A stretch of DNA of 14,771 nucleotides from Actinobacillus sp. (GCA_020026055.1 JAHHRA010000028.1:1-14771), one strand, 5' to 3'; shown: positions 7,905 through 14,718, counted from the stretch's first letter. Notes: generated by a model not told the origin, from the sequence alone. Numbers and translations: made by a program.

Positions 7905-7933
7905 TGAATACTTGAGGAACTCCTCAAGTTAAA
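7905..7933 (-). promoter_or_regulatory. Possible cydA promoter with a 20-base palindromic operator
   Basis: A palindrome, ACTTGAGGA-AC-TCCTCAAGT, occupies 7910-7929: two perfect 9-base arms with a 2-base centre. On the minus strand its core is flanked by TTTAAC (7933-7928, a possible -35) and TATTCA (7910-7905, a possible -10), exactly 17 bases apart. A third half-site, TCCTCAA, is at 7885-7891. Transcription would begin near 7898, leaving a leader of about 55 bases. The promoter boxes are mediocre, the palindrome is not. The regulator is unknown. Confidence 0.5.
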
Positions 7934-7937
7934 TTTT

Positions 7938-7954
7938 GTCCTTCATATAAGGAC
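7938..7954. other. Second inverted repeat next to the cydA palindrome
   Basis: GTCCTT (7938-7943) and AAGGAC (7949-7954) form perfect 6-base arms around CATAT. It lies eight bases beyond the 20-base palindrome, just upstream of the candidate cyd -35. It may be a second operator; there is no T run to make it a terminator. A TATAAT on the plus strand (7957-7962) adjoins it but lacks a good -35. Confidence 0.35.
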
Positions 7955-8402
7955 GTTATAATGAAAAAGCAACAACCACGATAAAAACATTCTTTTCTTG
8001 ATATTTTACTATAATAATACTTATTTTTGTAACGGCTATAACGAATATTTTAATCAAAATTGATCAAAAACAAAGCTATTATTGAACAATTATTAATTAA
8101 TAATCGCTCACTATATTTTTCAAAATATGTCATTTTCATTAAGGATTTTCTCACTATTCAACAGTATTTTTAATGCCTATATTATCACTTTGATTTTATA
8201 AACTGTTCAATAAATAATCTAATTATTAGTTTGGTTTAAAGTCTTTTTAACTCTTTGTAGTTACATTTGAAAAAACATTAACTAAACAATGTTATGAAAA
8301 CAATTAAAGCCCCCCAATTAATAAAATAAATTCTAAGCTAATCTCTATTGAATTTATTCTGAATTTTTTCATATACATTTACTACATTAATGAAGAAAAA
8401 TA

Positions 8403-8432
8403 TTAGACAATATAAAAAAAACTTGTTAGAAT
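8403..8432 (+). promoter_or_regulatory. Possible promoter of the DUF5339-like gene
   Basis: TTAGAC (8403-8408) and TAGAAT (8427-8432) are 18 bases apart and would start transcription near 8440, about 37 bases before the ATG. Both boxes match the consensus in four or five of six positions. In DNA this AT-rich the match is only suggestive. Confidence 0.35.
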
Positions 8433-8476
8433 TCGCATAATTTTTGGTCAATATAACATTTGGATATTTTTTATTT

Positions 8477-8794
8477 ATGAACTTATTTAAACTTTTCACC
8501 GGCTCTGCTCTTTTTATTTTTTTAAGTAGCATTTCTTCGGCTTTTGCTGTTTCTATTCCTGTCGAACACATTCCCGCACAATGTCAAAAATTATTTGAAA
8601 AAGCAGACGTACTCGTAGATGGTGCAATGAAACAACCAGGCACACACCCTAATTTAGCTGATATTCGTGCAAAATTAGATACAAGTAAAGCATTGATTCT
8701 AAGCTTAGAACCTAGTGTTCAGATTAAAAGCTGTGATTTAGGACTGGCGAAACTCAATTTAGTGAACAAAGATACTGAAAGTTTATTGAATTGA
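8477..8794 (+). CDS. Small secreted protein, DUF5339-like
   Basis: This is the only plus-strand gene. It encodes 105 residues with a clear Sec signal peptide: K5, a hydrophobic core LFTGSALFIFLSSIS, and a likely cut after SAFA (residue 24). The mature part of about 81 residues contains two cysteines (QC near residue 34 and SC near residue 89) and reads as two or three amphipathic helices. The pattern CxxLFxxxDxLV near the start, then a KLDTSK segment and CDLGLAKL, resembles small Pasteurellaceae proteins of family DUF5339, whose role is unknown. I chose the ATG at 8477 because the signal peptide begins there; an in-frame TTG at 8444 adds residues in front of it. There is no good ribosome site, which is odd. 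A strong terminator follows. Confidence 0.75.
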   Translation: MNLFKLFTGSALFIFLSSISSAFAVSIPVEHIPAQCQKLFEKADVLVDGAMKQPGTHPNLADIRAKLDTSKALILSLEPSVQIKSCDLGLAKLNLVNKDTESLLN

Positions 8795-8849
8795 TCTAAG
8801 TAAATTATCTTTTAGTTAGTTTTTAAATAAATCTTTAAGGTAACGATTG

Positions 8850-8883
8850 AAACGAGTTAGTTTTTACTAGCTCGTTTGTTTTT
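8850..8883 (+). terminator. Terminator after the DUF5339-like gene
   Basis: AAACGAGTTAGT (8850-8861) pairs with ACTAGCTCGTTT (8866-8877) around a TTTT loop, giving twelve pairs with one G-U in plus-strand RNA, followed by GTTTTTG. On the minus strand the G-U becomes an A-C mismatch and there is no T run, so it serves the plus-strand gene. No comparable terminator was found for coaD, which converges on it. Confidence 0.9.
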
Positions 8884-8951
8884 GTCTAGCATATTATTAT
8901 GCTTCCTGATCATCAGTTTTAAATTACTATTTCTATCAGAAAGATACAAAT

Positions 8952-9434
8952 TCATTTATTTTCTAATGAATGTTTTGAAAAATAATTTAGTACTTTTTCT
9001 GGTACCATTGTTCTTATATCTCCGTGATGTAAAAAAACATCCTTTACTACTGTTGAAGATAAGTATCCCCTATTTGCTGATGTAGCGAGAAAAATTGTTT
9101 CTACAGCTGCTAATTGTTTATTCACGTCGGCTAACTGACGTTCATATTCAAAATCTATCGTGTTCCTCAGCCCACGAATGACAACATTGATGTTTTTTTC
9201 TTTCATTAAATTTACTAACAATCCTTCAAAACCAATGACTTCTACATTAGTGAAATGTTTTAAGGCTTCTGTCGTCAAAATAATACGATCTTCAAAAGGA
9301 ATTAATGCCTTTTTATTAGGGTTCTTCGCTACCGCAACTATTACTGATGAGAATAATTTTTCACTACGTTCAATAATATCCAAATGCCCATTAGTGATAG
9401 GATCGAAAGTGCCAGGGTAGATCACTTTACTCAT
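8952..9434 (-). CDS. coaD: Phosphopantetheine adenylyltransferase
   Basis: CoaD joins 4'-phosphopantetheine and ATP to make dephospho-CoA, the penultimate step of coenzyme A synthesis, in the cytosol. The 160-residue protein shows YPGTFDPITNGHLDIIERS at the N-terminus with the nucleotidyltransferase motif TNGH (H17), and the C-terminal SSTVVKD...GDIRTMVPEKV region that binds substrate. The start is the ATG at 9434-9432 with a GGAG site seven bases upstream. A GTG two codons earlier is also in frame but would overlap that site. It overlaps the end of waaA by eight bases (ATGAGTAA), so the two are translationally coupled, the same pairing as in E. coli. Confidence 0.96.
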   Translation of the reverse strand: MSKVIYPGTFDPITNGHLDIIERSEKLFSSVIVAVAKNPNKKALIPFEDRIILTTEALKHFTNVEVIGFEGLLVNLMKEKNINVVIRGLRNTIDFEYERQLADVNKQLAAVETIFLATSANRGYLSSTVVKDVFLHHGDIRTMVPEKVLNYFSKHSLENK

Positions 9435-10710
9435 TTTCACTCTCCAAATAAGGTTGCATCAAAGCTAATAACTTTATTAATGCACCTTGATTACGTTGTA
9501 AAACAACAAAACCAGCTTCGCCCATTGCTTTTCTCTCAGCTGGGTTTTGCAAAAGAAACTGGATCTCCATTGCCAAACTCTCTGCTGTATTCATTACCCA
9601 CTTTACAGCATTTGCATCTTCAAGCTGTTGATAAACTTCATAAAAATTAAATACTTCAACACCTGATACAATAGGTTTTTTAAAGGCTGCTGCTTCTAAT
9701 GGGTTATGTCCGCCTTGAGAAATCAAACTTCCGCCAATTAATGCTACATCACAAAGTCCATAAAAGAATAACAATTCACCGATAGTATCAACTAACAGCA
9801 CATTTTTATGTTGAGTAAGACAATTTTCACTATGACGGACAAAACTCAGCGAATTTTGATGCTCATACTGACGAAGTAGCTCTGCAACATCATCAAAACG
9901 CTCTAAGTGGCGTGGTACCAAAATCAGTAATAAATCTGGAAAACTAGCACATAATCGTTGATGAGCCTGCAAAATTATTTCTTCTTCACCTGCGTGTGTA
10001 CTTGCTGCAACCCAAATAAGACGTTTCACGCCCTGATTTTGACTAATTTTTTCGTAAATTTCTGGCAAGATGTGCAAATCATATTTAATATTGCCCGTTA
10101 CTTGTACTTGCTCAGGCATTGCTCCAATAGCCAAATAGCGATCAGCACTTAATTGGTCTTGTGCTGCAATCAAATCTATACACTGCAAAATGTTGCTCAT
10201 TGTCTTTTGGAATTTCGCATAATGTTTACAAGAACGAGCAGAAAGACGAGCATTAGCGATTATTAAAGTAATATTTTTGCGTTTTAGGGTATAAAACAAA
10301 TTCACCCACAATTCAGTTTCCATCACTACTACGACTTTTGGCTCAACAAAACGCAAAAAACGCTTTATCGCAAATGGCAAATCAAAGGGTAAATAACAAT
10401 GCGTAACTGTCTCTCCAAACACTTTTTTAATTAGCTTTGCACCTGTTGGCGTCATACAAGTGAAAGTAATTGCCATTTCAGGATATTGCGTTTGCAGTGC
10501 TTTCACTAAAGGAATCGCTACATTCACTTCTCCTACACTTGATGCATGAATAACAATCCCCTTTGCTTTAGGTTTTATTAAATGACGGTAAAATCCTAAC
10601 CGTTCGCCATAACCTTTAGCATAATCTGGGCTTTTCTGCTTTTTCATCCACATAAAGATCCAAATAAAAGGTAAAGCAACGTAAAAAATAAAAGTATAAA
10701 GATAACGCAT
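9427..10710 (-). CDS. waaA: Kdo transferase (lipid A core assembly)
   Basis: WaaA/KdtA transfers Kdo from CMP-Kdo to lipid A precursor at the cytoplasmic face of the inner membrane. From the chosen ATG the protein has 427 residues, the usual length. It has an N-terminal membrane anchor (YTFIFYVALPFIWIFMW), then GYGERLGFY with E36 as the expected catalytic base, HASSVGEVNVAIPL, ETELWVNLF and the C-terminal GGSLISQGGHNPLEAA motif of GT-B enzymes. Two earlier in-frame starts exist (ATG at 10722, GTG at 10755). I prefer 10710 because homologues begin there and because the likely -10 box at 10745-10740 lies downstream of the GTG. The ribosome site is weak. The Haemophilus enzyme adds one Kdo; whether this one does cannot be read from the sequence. 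Confidence 0.93.
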   Translation of the reverse strand: MRYLYTFIFYVALPFIWIFMWMKKQKSPDYAKGYGERLGFYRHLIKPKAKGIVIHASSVGEVNVAIPLVKALQTQYPEMAITFTCMTPTGAKLIKKVFGETVTHCYLPFDLPFAIKRFLRFVEPKVVVVMETELWVNLFYTLKRKNITLIIANARLSARSCKHYAKFQKTMSNILQCIDLIAAQDQLSADRYLAIGAMPEQVQVTGNIKYDLHILPEIYEKISQNQGVKRLIWVAASTHAGEEEIILQAHQRLCASFPDLLLILVPRHLERFDDVAELLRQYEHQNSLSFVRHSENCLTQHKNVLLVDTIGELLFFYGLCDVALIGGSLISQGGHNPLEAAAFKKPIVSGVEVFNFYEVYQQLEDANAVKWVMNTAESLAMEIQFLLQNPAERKAMGEAGFVVLQRNQGALIKLLALMQPYLESENE

Positions 10711-10739
10711 TGATTTACTCATTTTTATAAAATTATCAA

Positions 10740-10745
10740 AGTATA
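10740..10745 (-). promoter_or_regulatory. Extended -10 promoter of waaA-coaD
   Basis: On the minus strand TGT-TATACT is an extended -10 element. The -35 position at 17-base spacing reads TTTATG (three of six). Transcription would start near 10733, about 23 bases before the preferred waaA ATG, which rules out the GTG at 10755 as the usual start if this promoter is the active one. Confidence 0.5.
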
Positions 10746-10834
10746 ACACTTTCACTTTTTTGCATAAATTTTTCCAATAAAAAACGGCTCATTTTTTTGA
10801 AAATTTGTGATGTCAACGAAATGCAAATTCAATC

Positions 10835-10873
10835 ACAATGCCCTAGATTTATAAAATAAAATTAAGGCATTGT
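10835..10873. other. Inverted repeat between the methyltransferase gene and waaA
   Basis: ACAATGCC (10835-10842) and GGCATTGT (10866-10873) are perfect complements around a 23-base AT-rich loop. It lies 26 bases after the methyltransferase stop, where that operon should end. There is no T run on either side, so it is at best an atypical terminator. The remaining gap (10711-10898) shows only the waaA promoter. Confidence 0.35.
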
Positions 10874-10898
10874 AAAAATTTTAATATAAATCAATATA

Positions 10899-11717
10899 TT
10901 ATTTATCCCAATGCAACAATGCCCATTTTTTAAATGGATTGTATGGACTCGTAATATCAGGGTTTGCCGCATGATAATCCTTGAGGGATTGAATTTCTTG
11001 AAAAGTTAAATCACCAATTGACCAACTCACAGCTTGTACTAATTGTTCTGCAGTTATGGTTTGTGGTGCAACAAGGCAACCTTGAGATTCAATGAAATTC
11101 ACGCTTGGATAATAACCTTTTTGATAAAGCAAATTTAAAGCATAAATATAATTTGGAAAACCGACAGAATCTCGATTGATAGCATGCAAAATGTGGCTAG
11201 CGATGAAGTCTTTTTCGACGATCATACTCACGTATACAGCTTTGTGAGCGTGCTGGTTGAGCTTGTTTAAAGCATCGTCAAGATCACCAACCATTGAAGA
11301 ACGTGATGAGAGGCAAATATCGCAAACAGGAATGTCGTGCCAATCATCTTCCCACGCTCGCAAAATCGGGAAAATATTCTTGATTTTACAAGCGTAGGCA
11401 CGTTCTTGTACCACATCAAGCATGGCTTGGCAGAAATCAAGTGCGTAAACCGCTTTGACGTGCGGTGCCAATGCTAACGCTAATGCACCGCCACCGCAGC
11501 CGACATCTAAAATAGTGTCATCAGGGCTAAGCTGCATAGCAGCAAGGAATTGCTGCACGTATCCGTCGTGCAGATCAAAGGTAGAATCTTGCATTTTCGC
11601 AGCCTTCCCTTTCCAATCTTCAGCAGTTTTGCCCTTACGAGCTGAAAGTGCGAAGTGATTTTTGTATAGTGTGGCGAAATCGATATCGTGAATAGTTTGA
11701 AATGAGGCGTCAGTCAT
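10899..11717 (-). CDS. Class I SAM-dependent methyltransferase, substrate unknown
   Basis: This 272-residue soluble protein has a Rossmann-type methyltransferase domain: motif I ILDVGCGGGALALALAP (about residues 69-85) for SAM binding, an acidic D94 at the end of strand two (VYALDF), and SSRSSMVGDLDDAL in the motif IV region. The N-terminal part (residues 25-45, ARKGKTAEDWKGKAAKMQDS) precedes the domain and may help hold substrate. No membrane segment or signal is seen. It starts ten bases after the ATPase gene with an AAGGAG site, so it belongs to the importer operon. The methyl acceptor is not evident; a role in handling the imported metal or its carrier is only inference. It could also be an unrelated small-molecule or tRNA methyltransferase. 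Confidence 0.88.
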   Translation of the reverse strand: MTDASFQTIHDIDFATLYKNHFALSARKGKTAEDWKGKAAKMQDSTFDLHDGYVQQFLAAMQLSPDDTILDVGCGGGALALALAPHVKAVYALDFCQAMLDVVQERAYACKIKNIFPILRAWEDDWHDIPVCDICLSSRSSMVGDLDDALNKLNQHAHKAVYVSMIVEKDFIASHILHAINRDSVGFPNYIYALNLLYQKGYYPSVNFIESQGCLVAPQTITAEQLVQAVSWSIGDLTFQEIQSLKDYHAANPDITSPYNPFKKWALLHWDK

Positions 11718-11727
11718 TGTGTTCTCC

Positions 11728-12483
11728 TTATGCCATAAAATGAAAATGAGTTTGGATAACAGTCGGATCTAGCTGGTAAATTTGAGCTAAATTTTCTGCA
11801 GTGAGAATTTGTTGCGGAGTACCATCTGCTAAGATTTTACCTTGATGAAAGAGCAAAGTGCGATCTGCTATTCTTAAGCTCTGTTCGGGTTGATGTGTTG
11901 TCATCAAAATCCCGAGTTGCTGCTGTTGGTTGAGCTGTTTGATTTTTTCCAGCACGCGTAATTGATTACCAAAATCTAAATTGGAAGTAGGTTCGTCCAT
12001 AATGAGCCATTTTGGTTGCTGGGCGAGTGCACGAGCAATCAGCACTAATTGTTGCTCTCCACCACTGAGTTTTGCAAAATTTTGGTACAGAAAATGAGCA
12101 ATACCAAGCTGTGCTAAAGAGGATTCAGCAATTTTTTTATCAATGATATTCGGGCTTTGATACCACTTTAAGTAAGGATTTCTCCCCATTAGCACGACAT
12201 TTTCGACACTAAAGCGAAAATAGTGATGCACTTGCGGAACGTAAGCGATTTGTTTTGCTAGCTGTTGTGGTTGCCAGTGATTTAAAAGTTCACCACTTAA
12301 CCGAATTTCACCCGCAAGCGGCGGCAATAAGCCTAACAGTGTTTTGAGCAAAGTTGTTTTGCCGCAACCGTTAGCTCCGAGTAAACACACAATTTGTTTT
12401 TTAGAAAAAGTTAAATTTAAGTTATCCGCAAGGACTTTTTGTTTATAACCAATCGCTACATTTTGCAAGGCAAGAAAGCTCAT
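11728..12483 (-). CDS. ABC importer ATPase (FecE/MolC type)
   Basis: This is the cytoplasmic ATPase of a class-III-type importer, 251 residues. Walker A is GANGCGKTT (36-44), the Q-loop Q84 in YVPQ, the signature LSGGEQQ (139-145), Walker B LIMDEP (160-165), the D-loop SNLD (167-170) and the switch H197 in TTHQ; every catalytic element is present. The ATG at 12483 is chosen because it overlaps the permease stop as ATGA and has a perfect AGGAGG site. An upstream in-frame extension to 12585 lies inside the permease gene and has no family match. The TSNLDFGNQ segment resembles siderophore, cobalamin and molybdate (MolC) importers. The substrate cannot be read from the ATPase. Confidence 0.93.
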   Translation of the reverse strand: MSFLALQNVAIGYKQKVLADNLNLTFSKKQIVCLLGANGCGKTTLLKTLLGLLPPLAGEIRLSGELLNHWQPQQLAKQIAYVPQVHHYFRFSVENVVLMGRNPYLKWYQSPNIIDKKIAESSLAQLGIAHFLYQNFAKLSGGEQQLVLIARALAQQPKWLIMDEPTSNLDFGNQLRVLEKIKQLNQQQQLGILMTTHQPEQSLRIADRTLLFHQGKILADGTPQQILTAENLAQIYQLDPTVIQTHFHFMA

Positions 12484-13514
12484 TTTCTGCCTCCTAATAT
12501 CAATAAGCTCAAGAAAAAAGGGACACCAACTAAGGCAGTAATAATGCCAAGTGGGACCTCCACACTGAACGCCGCCCGTGAGCAAGTATCTGCAATTAAC
12601 AATATTGCACTGCCGAAGAAAATCGTAGTTGGTAAAAGCTGGCGAAAATCACTGCCTGACTCGCCTAACCAGAGACGGGCGACATGAGGAACAATTAAAC
12701 CAATCCAGCCAATAATACCTGTTACAGCGACGATAGTAGAAGTCATCAGCGTTGCTGAAAAAATAAAAATCAATCGTGTGCGTGCAATGTGTAAACCAAG
12801 ACTCTGTGCTTCTTCATCTTCTAAGCTGAGCAAATTCATTCGCCATCGCAAGAAAATGAGTGGCAACATCGCTAGTATTATCAGTGGTGTCATCACAGCG
12901 AGATCTCGAAAAGTAGCTATATTCAATGCTCCCAAAAGCCAGAATGTTATCGTCGTGAGTTGAGTGTACGGATCAGCAAAGATTTTGAATACAGAAATTC
13001 CTGCTTTTAATAATGCTGACAGAGCAATACCTGCTAAAACTAAAGCTAAAATTGGTGCATGATAACGTGCTACTTTGGCGATAACGTAGACGATACTAAC
13101 CGCGATTAAACCTCCGACAAAAGCAGCCAATTGAACTTGCCAAAGTGTTCCTCCGAGAAAAATTACTGCTACCGCTCCCAGCCCCGCACCTGCACTGACA
13201 CCTAAAATGTCAGGTGAAATCAGAGGATTCTTGAACATACTTTGATAAGTTGCCCCTGCCATTGAAAGTGCAGCCCCTGCGAGAATAGCAGTTAAAATGC
13301 GAGGCAAACGTACTTGCCACAAGACTGTGTCAATAATGAGATTTGAGTGAGCTGAGAAAGAAAGTGCTTGCCAAAGTTCAGGCAAAGAAATTGGATACTG
13401 TCCTATGCAACACGCCATCAGCATTACGCTGAGAAGTAATACTGGCGGCAACATTTGACGCCAGCTTTTTCGGAAAAATTTTCCTGATTTAGTAGACGTC
13501 AAAGGCTTTTTCAT
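12480..13514 (-). CDS. FecCD-type ABC permease (MolB-like)
   Basis: This 344-residue inner-membrane permease belongs to the BtuC/FecCD family. It has about ten membrane segments and the hallmark blocks RLPRILTAILAGAALSMAG (69-87), NPLISPDILGVSAGAG (96-111), the cytoplasmic coupling region LSLEDEEAQSLG (229-240), GLIVPHVARL (272-281) and a GVPFFLSLL end. It would act as a homodimer, since only one permease gene is present. Its start overlaps the end of the binding-protein gene by 26 bases and has no clear ribosome site, so translation is probably coupled; an ATG 20 codons later is possible. The stop overlaps the ATPase start. Family members carry Fe-siderophores, haem, B12 or, in H. influenzae MolBC, molybdate. 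Confidence 0.93.
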   Translation of the reverse strand: MKKPLTSTKSGKFFRKSWRQMLPPVLLLSVMLMACCIGQYPISLPELWQALSFSAHSNLIIDTVLWQVRLPRILTAILAGAALSMAGATYQSMFKNPLISPDILGVSAGAGLGAVAVIFLGGTLWQVQLAAFVGGLIAVSIVYVIAKVARYHAPILALVLAGIALSALLKAGISVFKIFADPYTQLTTITFWLLGALNIATFRDLAVMTPLIILAMLPLIFLRWRMNLLSLEDEEAQSLGLHIARTRLIFIFSATLMTSTIVAVTGIIGWIGLIVPHVARLWLGESGSDFRQLLPTTIFFGSAILLIADTCSRAAFSVEVPLGIITALVGVPFFLSLLILGGRK

Positions 13515-14529
13515 CTTGTGCAGTGAGGGAGTAATCGTAGAAAAGTTGGAAATATTCTTTCACGAGATGGCGGTATTCGCTTGAATTTAACTGTGCTGAG
13601 GCAAACTTGTGAGTCAGCCATAATGCACCAAGTAATCGATTTACGCTTGGCGGTTGTCCTAACCAACCGAAAGGTTTGCTTGGTACGAGGTATACATTTT
13701 TATTTTGTACTGCTTTTAATGATTGCCAAAGCGGGGAAGTTTGAATATGTTGATACGCACTTGGATCCTGAGTAACGATAATATCTGGTTGCCATTTGTA
13801 AAGTTGCTCGAGCGAAACACGCACAGTACTTTTTTGATTTTCAACATTAACGACATTTTTCAAACCGACCCAATTTAATACTTCATTGTGAATTGAAGTT
13901 GCCACTGCAGCTTCTAAGCCGTCGATTCCTCTAGCGTAATAAACAGTACGAACGCCATTTATTTGTGTAGCATTTTTGCTTATATCCAAAATACGCTGTG
14001 CATAGCTCGCCAGTGCTTCGCCTTTCTTTATTTCACCGACATATTTTGCAACAGTGAGGATTTGTTTTGGAGTATCAGCAAAGTTTCCGTCAACTAGCAC
14101 GACAGGAACATGTGTTTTGTCATAAACACGGCTAACAGTATCCACATAGCTCGCCCCAACACTACCGATGTCGATCATTACATCGGGTCTTAGTGCAATA
14201 ATTTTTTCCATTGTGATCATCGCACCACGTCCATAGAGTCCTCCGATAACGAATAAATTATGTGTAGAGGTAGGGAGAAAAGCCATCGTTGACTTTGGAA
14301 AAGAATGAGAAAAACCAACCATTTTAGTCGGTGCGAGAGAGACTAAAATCACATCAGAAACTTTGCCTGCACTTAATACTTTATGGATATTCTGAGTATC
14401 AACTTGCCCAAATTTAGCCGCAACTAATTCTAGTTTCGCATTCAAAGCAGGATCATCTGCTTGAGCAATACCAATAAATATGATGGATAGAGTAAATATT
14501 AAGCTCTTTTTTAACCACTTCGTCGCCAT
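13489..14529 (-). CDS. Periplasmic substrate-binding protein of the ABC importer
   Basis: This 346-residue class-III-type binding protein (PF01497-like fold) starts with a Sec signal peptide and a likely cut after AQA (residue 24); no lipobox cysteine is present, so it should be a free periplasmic protein. The two-lobed pattern is seen in SLAPTKMVGF and ALRPDVMIDIG in the N-lobe and WQPDIIVTQDP and VYLVP in the C-lobe. A segment PFGWLGQPPSVNRLLG (286-301) is a likely hinge or ligand-region signature. The start has a strong AAGGAG site. It is first in the operon, and a ModE-like box lies upstream. That context favours molybdate or tungstate, as for H. influenzae MolA, but iron-chelate or another metal is not excluded. 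Confidence 0.88.
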   Translation of the reverse strand: MATKWLKKSLIFTLSIIFIGIAQADDPALNAKLELVAAKFGQVDTQNIHKVLSAGKVSDVILVSLAPTKMVGFSHSFPKSTMAFLPTSTHNLFVIGGLYGRGAMITMEKIIALRPDVMIDIGSVGASYVDTVSRVYDKTHVPVVLVDGNFADTPKQILTVAKYVGEIKKGEALASYAQRILDISKNATQINGVRTVYYARGIDGLEAAVATSIHNEVLNWVGLKNVVNVENQKSTVRVSLEQLYKWQPDIIVTQDPSAYQHIQTSPLWQSLKAVQNKNVYLVPSKPFGWLGQPPSVNRLLGALWLTHKFASAQLNSSEYRHLVKEYFQLFYDYSLTAQDEKAFDVY

Positions 14530-14560
14530 AAAACGCTCCTTAAATTTAGCATAAACAACT

Positions 14561-14584
14561 CGCTATATATTTATATTTATAAAG
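14561..14584. promoter_or_regulatory. ModE-like operator upstream of the importer operon
   Basis: The 24-base stretch reads CG-C-TATAT, seven bases, then TTTATAAAG. The E. coli ModE operator has the form CG-N-TATAT-N7-TAYAT-A-ACG at the same total length. The left half matches fully and the right half matches at seven of nine positions. It lies 32-55 bases upstream of the binding-protein ATG. AT-rich DNA raises the chance of a false match, but length, spacing and flanking CG/G all agree. Confidence 0.45.
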
Positions 14585-14593
14585 CAGGCGCAA
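14564..14593 (-). promoter_or_regulatory. Possible promoter of the importer operon
   Basis: On the minus strand TTGCGC (14593-14588) and TATATA (14569-14564) are 18 bases apart. The spacer and -10 lie within the ModE-like box, so a bound repressor would block it. Transcription would start about 28 bases before the AAGGAG-ATG start. Confidence 0.45.
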
Positions 14594-14640
14594 TTAAAGC
14601 ATATTTCTTTTAATTTTTCCAAAAAATCATAAAGAAAATT

Positions 14641-14683
14641 AAAAAAGAGAATTTGAGCAAAATAATTTGCTCCAAAGAGGAGC
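14641..14683 (-). terminator. Probable terminator region of the tRNA-Asp transcript
   Basis: On the minus strand two hairpins occur in series and overlap: GCTCC-TCTTT-GGAGC (14683-14669) and GAGCAAA-TTAT-TTTGCTC (14672-14655). Both cannot form at once, because they share GAGC. A T6 run (14646-14641) follows the second after nine bases, so it is not a textbook terminator. Position after the tRNA supports a termination or 3'-processing role. Confidence 0.45.
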
Positions 14684-14718
14684 TATAACAAAGATTGGAC
14701 AATAAGAAATAAAGATTT

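Larger units (their letters stand above)
7844..8476. other. 633-base AT-rich intergenic region between divergent genes
   Basis: This region separates cydA (leftward) from the small secreted-protein gene (rightward). I see no open reading frame with a ribosome site. It holds the cyd promoter/operator candidates (7905-7954), an FNR-like box TTGAT-CAAA-AACAA at 8060-8073 (nine of ten consensus positions), a 16-base perfect palindrome ATTATTAATTAATAAT at 8089-8104, a C6 tract at 8310-8315, and a possible promoter at 8403-8432. Several copies of ATTGAAC or its complement occur (near 7859, 8081, 8203). AT-richness makes many of these weak signals. Confidence 0.6.

Noticed and set aside
8089..8104. 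16-base AT-only palindrome as an origin or operator
   Set aside because: A palindrome made only of A and T is easy to obtain by chance in this composition, and nothing else around it supports a specific function.
8292..8336. Tiny plus-strand frame (11 codons) with a C6 tract, as a leader peptide or phase-variable gene
   Set aside because: There is no ribosome site, no downstream gene in phase with it, and the C6 tract is short and lies in noncoding DNA.
8338..8571. Minus-strand open frame of 77 codons overlapping the small secreted-protein gene
   Set aside because: It overlaps the signal-peptide region of a better-supported gene, has no ribosome site, and its composition (K, N, I, F) is what AT-rich DNA gives by chance.
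9427..10755. waaA starting at a GTG at 10755
   Set aside because: The likely extended -10 box lies downstream of it, it has no ribosome site, and homologues begin near 10710.
11728..12585. Longer ATPase with an extra 34 N-terminal residues
   Set aside because: The extension lies inside the permease gene and has no family similarity; the ATG at 12483 has an AGGAGG site and overlaps the permease stop as ATGA.
10899..14529. Horizontal transfer of the importer operon based on higher GC
   Set aside because: Some 60-base stretches reach about 53-55% GC by hand count (11461-11520, 13141-13200), but these encode glycine/alanine/proline-rich segments and were picked by eye; no mobile element or repeat borders the operon.
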